Assembly (NCBI GenBank): GCA_050084515.1
Contig: CM114272.1
Location: 45,446,001 to 45,510,000 of the forward strand
DNA from: Blasia pusilla
Taxonomy: Eukaryota; Marchantiophyta; Marchantiopsida; Blasiales
Length of the DNA: 64,000 bases
Reading direction: 5' to 3'
Shown: positions 56,481 through 64,000 of the stretch, one piece after another
How positions within the stretch are numbered: the stretch's first letter is position 1
How the letters are laid out: each line of letters opens with the position of its first letter
Made by a program: the position numbers and the translations under genes
The notes under the pieces: model-generated
Seen by the model: the letters and a program-made list of their open reading frames with translations, nothing else
Database searches by the model: none
Told to the model about the DNA's origin: nothing

Positions 56481-58181
56481 CACGTGGAGACCCTCGCACC
56501 ACTCCGGGTCAACCCTCCAGAGCTACTCTCAAGTCCACTACCTCGCCTCTAAAAATCCTGAAAGGATGCCATGATGGCCCTTGTGCCCCTCTCACACGAT
56601 CAATCTCAATCAAGTAATTCGTCAATCACTCAAACTTAACATGCGACACTCAATCTACATTCTCTCATTGAGACGTATGATGTGCGGCAACAAGCAGCGT
56701 GGTGCGGCAAATCAACCAATCTATCATCTCATCAACAAACCATCCTCAACTTTGGACATCCCACATATGTCTATGTTCCCTAAACCCATACATCATCGAT
56801 GCTCCCATCATCAGCACGAAACCCAATATCCCCAAATAACTGCCCGATATCCGTAATTCCCTCACACGTGCAGGGTAAGAGACCAGAATGGATAACCTGA
56901 CAATAATGTACAAGTTGCTCCTCGACAACTGCAATCTCAACCCTAACTCGGTCGTGAAGACAACTCCTCCAATAAGCAAGTCGTACTCCTCTCGTATTGA
57001 CACTGCTCAAACCTCCTTGATGTGCGGTGCAGGTCCAGTGGTCGGTGTGGCAATGGCGGCGCATCACTCGGGAATAGGGTGCAACACTTGGCAATATACC
57101 CTCCTCAATCAGCAATTCACTCTGCTCCTTAGTGAAGGAGCAGCTCCGCAATCGAGATGGTGTGGTGCAGCCACGAGCGACACGGCGCGGTAACCGGCGG
57201 CGTATTGCGGCTACAGGCATCACGACACAATACTCGATCGTCGTTAAGCGGCTACCAAGCCCAACATAACAACATGAAATGAAAACTTAAACACCATAAC
57301 CAAGATCACCTGCCATCACTGGTTGATGACGAAAATGCGATGACGGTGACGTCCAAAACAAAGTACGTGGTGGCGACGCAAGTCAAAGAATCAACGGTGG
57401 TCGTGGAAGACCCTCCACTCCATAATGGCGGAAATGGAAACCAAAGAGTGGACAACAACCAAACGCGGCTTTGAGCAACGCTAGGCGGCGGCAACGGACG
57501 ATTGACCGTTGACATTGACTGTTGACCGTTGATGGTGACAATTGACCATAGACGGTGATGGTTGACCATTGACGGAAGACCGTTGATGGCGACTATGACA
57601 ACGACGGCTGCCGCCGGCGCGACGGTTGGATTAGGGTTTGAACAATTTAACCCGAAAAATTTCCTAGCAATGGAAATTTTGCAAGATTGACCATAACTTT
57701 TTGCTCGTAATTGAAATTGCGCATCGTTTGTTGCACATTGTGCACAACTTCACGATCTACAACAGCATCAAAAAATATTTGGAATCGGACATTCCCATAA
57801 AAATTGACGGGGACTCTCGTAAAGCCCAATGTCTCTTCCTCCTACACAAAATTTGGCAGCGCTTCCGCGCTGATTTTTCCCAACGAAAATATAAAACCTG
57901 TGAGAATGCAAATCAGCAAAATATATGGTGCTTTCGAGAGCAGCAACATGGAGCAATCCGCCCACATACTCAATTCCTATCGAAAATTGGGCAGCGCTTC
58001 CGCGTGCCACTCTCATGTACAAAATATCAGCAAAGCAAAATAGCAAACTCGCACGGCTCTTGCTCGGGTGAGCACTCCCATAAGCCATGAAGCGGGGAAC
58101 ATGGTCCCCCAACCTGCACCAAACATTGAGCAACCAGCAAGCTCCCTCATGAAGCTCACTCACTCATTCATTCTCTCTTTG
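56481..58181 (-). other. Element B leader and 5' gag remainder
   Basis: This is the minus-strand counterpart of element A's leader at 25833-27540. It includes the GACGGTGATGG and GGTTGACCATTG units at 57480-57620 and the sequence GGTCTCCACGTG at the chromovirus junction. No intact protein frame was found. Confidence 0.75.
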
Positions 58182-58699
58182 TAAATTAAGATCCAATCTC
58201 TCTCACAATACCATAGTTCTCACATATGTGCACTCTCACATGTCTTTCTCAATGTCAAACCAAACCCACTCTCCTAATTAGAGGCTTGGATTACACACAC
58301 AAGACAAGTAAGACCATAGCTCCGCCGCCTCATGCCAAGAGGTTCAACAAAGAGAGAATGAGCTCTCAAGCTCTCTCTCCTTGAGATATATCTCTCCCCT
58401 CTCCCAAACTCTCTCCATGGTAACCTATGCTCCTAAGTCACCTCCTTGGCTCTTGACCTAATGTAGGAGGTCAAGGGCCACTTACCAAAAATATAAAGTC
58501 AATAATATACTCAAAATGGTACTTACCTAAAATAGTAAGGTCCTCAATATGGCTCCAAATCAGCCGAAACGTAGGGGAAATCTGCTCTCTCTGGTTTCCT
58601 CGGGCCTCAGTAGATCATCCTTGACCTACTAAGCATGTGCTCCACTACTCACAAAGATGCTCTACTAGATCTTACCAATCTATCTTAAAAGACGTGACA
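58182..58699 (-). repeat. Element B 5' block A1
   Basis: 518 bp, matching A2 at 19005-19521 and element A's A1. It ends (minus-strand start) TGTCACGTC next to AGGT. As in element A there is no B copy beside it and the leader starts directly with CAAAGAGAGAATGA. Confidence 0.88.
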
Positions 58700-58703
58700 A
58701 GGT

Positions 58704-60153
<1,450 letters not shown>

Positions 60154-60464
60154 TATTGAAGATTGAGTTACAATCAAGCTCATCAAGCATCCAAACTGCT
60201 ACATTTGGTACTCACACGAAGTAGGGAAGCTTAATCTCGGTTAGTTAGTTAAGCGAGATTATCTTAATTAGGGTTAGTTAATCATAGTTAGTCTAACTCG
60301 AGCCTATAGTTAAGATTAGCGTTAGGGTTGCTTGTACATACCCTATATAATTGCGAAGGGGACCAGGCTCAAATTATTCTCTCATTGCAAAATTTCGTTC
60401 TCCATGGTGGTGTGTGAGTGAGAGCCGTTTTCCACTAATTATTCTTCTTTAGCAGTTTTCTACA
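60154..60464 (+). repeat. Copia 5' LTR
   Basis: 311 bp, starting TATTGAAGATTG (TG lost by one change) and ending TTTTCTACA. A CTATATAATTG TATA-like box lies near 60341. It matches the 3' LTR with many small differences. Confidence 0.9.
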
Positions 60465-60476
60465 TGGTATCAGAGC
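60465..60476 (+). other. Primer binding site, initiator tRNA-Met type
   Basis: TGGTATCAGAGC directly after the 5' LTR, the usual complement of the plant initiator methionine tRNA 3' end. Confidence 0.92.
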
Positions 60477-61079
60477 GATAGGAGAACATCAATTGAATTT
60501 CTTGGTATTTGAGGAGCGAAGAGAGGCAAGATAAGGCATAATTTCAGTTTGGGAGAAGGAAATTTTGTTTAGAGCTCAGTAGGTGCAGATTTCATATGGA
60601 GTTGTAACGATGACAAAACTTTGGAGGTATTTTTTAGGGCTTTCCCGATCGAATTAGCCATCAATCAAAAAAATACTAAAGGTTTGCTCTTATTTTCTTG
60701 TAGAGCTCGTTGAGAGCTTTCTAACGCATCCAAATTGTTCAATTTTGACTTTTTGAGCTCCTAGTGTAGCAATTTAAGTGTAGGAAAGTGCAATTAGTGA
60801 AGAAAAGTTGTAATTTACTCTCTATAAGCCAATTTCGACTAGTTCTTTCATATATTTGATCAATTTTTCCAAATTCAGATCGATTTATATTAAGGAGTGG
60901 TCTATGCTTCAATTGGAGGAGTAAAGAGCCTAAAATGATATTTTTGTGAGTAAAATCGTTCGTCATAAAGTATTCTTTAACAACAATCATAGACGAGGAG
61001 CTAGATAAGCAAAATTATAATTTCTAGAAGTTTTGCATGAAAAAATTTCTCATGGATTAAGAACTATGGAAGCTTCTGA

Positions 61080-61447
61080 CAAGTGATGGGGCCAAGCCAG
61101 AAAAAAATGACTCAACAGACTTGAATGTTCGCGCTTGGAACAAACGCGCAAGACAAGTAATCCACTACATTTGAATTATGATTAGTTCGCCAATGATAGG
61201 TTACATTCAAGATGTTGCTCTTCCGAAGGAGGCCTGCGATACATTGGAAAATCTGTTCCAGACATCTAGAAAGGCCAAAAAGCTTCAATTGAAACAACAA
61301 TTGAACGAAGTGAGGAAAGGATCGAAGAGCATCAATGAGTATATTTTGAGTATCAAACATATTATTGATCAATTGAATAGCATTAGAGTGACAGTAGAAG
61401 AAGATGATCTGATTTTGTTCACTCTTCAAGGCCTTCCGAAGGATTAG
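61080..61447 (+). pseudogene. Copia gag fragment
   Basis: The frame from 61178 reads LPKEACDTLENLFQTSRKAK, KLQLKQQLNEVRKGSKSIN, and IDQLNSIRVTVEEDDLILF, typical of the Ty1/copia gag (UBN2-like) region that forms the particle shell. Just upstream, DLNVRAWNKRARQVIHYI precedes a stop. The frame ends at a stop after LQGLPKD, where functional copies continue to the zinc knuckle. The knuckle, protease and integrase are missing. Confidence 0.85.
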
Positions 61448-61499
61448 AAGTCTTTTGAGACCTCTATCTCTGTAAGAGAGAAGTTATATGTCTTCAGAG

Positions 61500-61879
61500 G
61501 AAAAGATCATACAATTATTATTGTGTTGTATGTTGACGACCTCTTGATTACTGGGAGTACTAAGAATATGGTACAAGAAGTCAAGCTAAAGTTACAGGCA
61601 AAATTTGATATGAAGGACTTGGGAGAACTCAAGTACTCTCTTGGTGTTCAATTTATCAAGTCTGGAGAGACCATGTGGTTATTCCGACGACGATCTGCTC
61701 TTCACAAGCTTTCAAAATATAATATGACGGCTTGTAAGCCAATCTCTACACCATTGGACTTGAATGTGAAGCTAAGAGTGGATGAAGGAGAGTTTCTTGT
61801 GAATTCTAATATGTACAGGTGCATGGTTGGAAGTATGATCTATCAGACTATAACCAGGCGAGATTTGAGCTACGCATAA
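61500..61879 (+). pseudogene. Copia reverse transcriptase C-terminal part
   Basis: It starts IIVLYVDDLLITGST, the catalytic YVDD box, followed by KFDMKDLGELKYSLGVQF, KYNMTACKPISTPLD and MYRCMVGSMIYQTITRRDLS. These match the RT palm and thumb of Ty1/copia elements. The N-terminal fingers are missing because of the internal deletion. A stop at 61879 interrupts the frame before RNase H. Confidence 0.88.
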
Positions 61880-61989
61880 ATTGACTCATTAAATTGGTTT
61901 AATGAGTCGATTAATGCAAGCACCTCAAAAACCTCACCTTGATGTTGTGAGGAGGATTGTGCAGTATGTGAAATTCTCTGTTCAATTTG

Positions 61990-62518
61990 GATTTCAATTT
62001 GAACCTTCTTAGAGTTTACAATTACAAGGATTCATAGATGTTGATTGGACAAGAAGCGTGTTTGATAGACACTGCACATTTGGTTATTCTCTTACCTTGG
62101 GAAGCACAACTATAAGTTGAGCTTCAAAGAAGCAACCTTCATTTGCTTTATCTTCAATAGAGGCTGAATACAGAGGAGCAACCAATGCAGCATGTGAGGC
62201 GATGTGGATTCATCGATTGCTTATTGAGATAAGTGTTAATAACTTAGGACCTATTGTAATATATGCAGACAATATTTGTAGCATCAAGCTTGCTAATAAC
62301 TGTGTGTTTCACGCTCGAACAAAGCATATTGAGTGCACTATCATTTTATCAGAGAGAAAGTGCTTGCAGGAGAAATTGATCTTGTGTATATAGGTACATA
62401 TCAGCAAATTGTTGATATCTTTACAAAGGCATTCTCTAGAGAAAAGTTTGATATATTTAGAAACGATTTAGGCATTAGAGATATCGATATAAGCCTCAAG
62501 GGGAGTGTTGAAGACTAA
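61990..62518 (+). pseudogene. Copia RNase H
   Basis: Stretches GFIDVDWTRSVFDRHCTFGY, SSIEAEYRGATNAACEAMWI, VIYADNICSIKLANN, HARTKHIECTI and VDIFTKAFSREKFDIFRNDL are the Ty1/copia RNase H with its acidic residues (D, E, D). A stop lies after STTIS and a 1-base shift near 62340 splits the frame. The last residues overlap the purine tract and LTR start. Confidence 0.88.
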
Positions 62519-62818
62519 GTTACAATCAAGCTCATCAGACATCCAAACAACTACATTTGGTACTCACACGAAGTAGGGAAGCTTAATCTTGGTTAGTCAA
62601 TTAAGCGCGATTATCTTTACCAGGATTTTTTCATCACAATTAGTCTAACTCTAGACTATGGTTAAGATTAGGGTTAGGTTTGCTTGTACATATTCTCTAT
62701 AATTGAGAAGGGGATCAACCTCCAATTATTCTCTCATTGCAAAATTTTGTTCTCGATGGTGGTTTGTACGTGTGAGAGCCGTTTCCGACCAGTTATGCTT
62801 CTTTAGCAATTTTCTTCA
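62506..62818 (+). repeat. Copia 3' LTR
   Basis: 313 bp, starting TGTTGAAGAC right after the purine tract CAAGGGGAG (62497-62505) and ending TTTTCTTCA. Confidence 0.92.
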
Positions 62819-63640
62819 TGAAGGAGGGTAGAAGAAGAAGGGATCCAGGCGTATCTCGTTGGATCCCTTGCGTGCATGACTTCAAAATTCAAAGGATCGT
62901 ACGAAGAAGGGATATGATTCCAGTCGGATCCCTTCTCCGTACTTATGGATGACTTGGGCCTAGCATTTGGTAGTATCGCAATTACTGGGTTATCGGGTAC
63001 GCGTGTGGTAGGGAGTGATTACGCGGTTGGGATCCACGGCTGAGGCTACATGGTTGCAATCAACTGTCGGGGTTAGGTGGTTGAGAATTAAATTAATTTA
63101 ACTGAAAAATATAAATAAATATTTTCCTTTTCTTCATTCTTCTTATATTTTCCCAAAAATAGATAATCTTTCACAATAAAAAAATGTAAAATTTGTTGAA
63201 ATATTTTGAATAATTTTCTCAATAAATTCTATCTTCTCATTAATTATTTTATTATACATAAATTTTAGCACTTTTCTTTCTTCTTAGAATCACTTCCTTT
63301 CTATTTCTTACATTTTTTCTTTTCTTTTGTAACAACAATTTATCTACTTTCACTATATATTATTATGCATTCTTTAGACGTCCACTTTCAAGCGCAGATT
63401 AGTGTACGTAGAGAGACGTCCACTTACTCCAATCATAGATATACCAATTCCATCACATGCCAACAAAGGACAACAAAACACATTCAAACACCTCTCGGCA
63501 ATGTAAGCACGCTATACTATTATAGCCATATCTTAAAACTTTTGGCTTTAGTGACAACAAAGTAAGGTTCAATTACTATATCTAGGTTAAATTACAATAT
63601 CTTATTGTGTCTTTTCCATTTTTTTCTCTCTTATTTTAGC
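62819..63640. other. AT-rich sequence, no gene recognised
   Basis: 62830-62940 has three GGGATCC-centred repeats. 63080-63360 is strongly AT-rich. The 66-codon frame at 63365-63565 shows no recognisable domain. Confidence 0.4.
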
Positions 63641-63660
63641 CAGCATTTTTTCACATCATT

Positions 63661-63990
63661 TTGTGTAGACTTCCTTTTCCAACAAATCCTATAGATCTAC
63701 GTGATTTCAAAAATTGGCGTGTGTCAAGGCTCAAAAAAGAAACCGTGCCAATAATGCGGAAATACAAGTGGATATTGCCATTGAAAAATCTCCCCAATAA
63801 GTTCATTCAAGTCAATATTATTTCTTGTGTGAATCTACGCCTACCTCATATATGGGTGCACTCATTTGACATTCCTGTGTTGTAGGCTTCCAATTCCATC
63901 AAATCATATGGATATGCATGATTTTTGCAAGGTTTTGCGTTGTGAAGCCCAAAAATGAAAACAAGCTATTTGTGATTTTGAGAGGGAAAT
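63661..63990 (+). pseudogene. Second Helitron, N-terminal exon modules, cut by right edge
   Basis: Two plus-strand exon-like modules match those at 3986-4590 (minus). The first, after a TTTTGTGTAG acceptor-like site, reads LPFPTNPIDLRDFKNWR and, one frame on, KAQKRNRANNAEIQVDIA. The second near 63886 reads LPIPSNHMDMHDFCKVLR then CEAQK and a stop. The repeated LPxPxNPxDLxDF..R..AQKRK pattern links this to the Helitron leader at the left edge. The rest would lie beyond the window. Confidence 0.5.
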
Positions 63991-64000
63991 CGTCGCGCTA

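Larger units (their letters stand above)
18878..58699 (-). mobile_element. Element B: Ty3/gypsy with C5-methyltransferase and PHD, split by two insertions
   Basis: The minus-strand element starts at 58699 (TGTCACGTC) and ends at 18878 (CGCATGACA). The 4-bp target AGGT lies on both sides (18874-18877 and 58700-58703). Internal order is leader, gag, protease, cytosine methyltransferase, RT/RNase H, integrase, PHD finger. It is interrupted by element D (20605-44603) inside integrase and by a chromovirus fragment (50922-56480) upstream of gag. Removing D and one CTAGT copy rejoins sequence collinear with element A. Matching host motifs (GGACGCA..TGCAACGAG) occur on both flanks. Many stops and frameshifts mark it as old. 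Confidence 0.88.
60154..62818 (+). mobile_element. Internally deleted Ty1/copia element
   Basis: A 2.67-kb element with LTRs at 60154-60464 and 62506-62818, a tRNA primer site and a purine tract. Flanks CGAAG (60149-60153) and TGAAG (62819-62823) look like a target duplication with one change. Part of gag joins the end of RT directly near 61490, so protease, integrase and most of RT are gone. It could only move with proteins supplied by another copy. Confidence 0.9.

Overview
The window is eukaryotic nuclear DNA made almost entirely of transposable elements nested in one another. No intact host gene, tRNA, rRNA or CRISPR array was recognised. GTAAG-type splice donors, Ty3/gypsy and Ty1/copia elements, a Helitron and long microsatellites fit a plant-lineage genome. 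I suspect a streptophyte alga or seed-free land plant, because cytosine-methyltransferase-carrying retrotransposons are known from charophytes, but this is inference.

Layout. 1-4.6 kb: minus-strand remains of an autonomous Helitron. 4720-5720: solo LTR of a chromovirus with a 5-bp target duplication. 5.7-18.9 kb: mostly unrecognised sequence with small non-autonomous Helitrons, short tandem duplications, a decayed gag and a strong hairpin. 18878-58699: one old minus-strand Ty3/gypsy element ('element B') split by two insertions. The first, 'element D' (20605-44603, target duplication CTAGT), is itself split by a younger plus-strand relative of B ('element A', 25319-35606, target duplication CTGC). 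The second is a broken chromovirus (50922-56480). Element B as a whole is flanked by AGGT on both sides. 59139-59440: a (TC)n microsatellite. 60154-62818: a small internally deleted Ty1/copia element. From about 63.66 kb: the N-terminal exons of another Helitron.

Two unusual systems stand out. (1) Elements A and B are one Ty3/gypsy family with the order gag (two zinc knuckles) - protease - C5 cytosine DNA methyltransferase - reverse transcriptase/RNase H - integrase - PHD finger. Their termini are not ordinary LTRs. A ~515-bp block (A1) sits at the 5' end, and the 3' end reads B1-A2-B2, where B is ~125 bp. This split-direct-repeat plan is known from tyrosine-recombinase retroelements, yet here it goes with a DDE integrase and 4-bp target duplications. 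(2) Element D carries two divergent genes. One encodes a ParB-like domain joined to a beta-class (N4-cytosine/N6-adenine type) DNA methyltransferase. The other encodes a MULE-like transposase with a SWIM-type zinc finger. Dozens of short palindromes (half-site CAACCCGTCGGA and variants) fill the introns and the shared promoter region of D.

Both systems link mobile DNA with DNA methylation. All copies here are damaged by frameshifts, stops and insertions, so functions are inferred from domains, not from intact genes. Insertion order: B first, then D and the chromovirus, then A.
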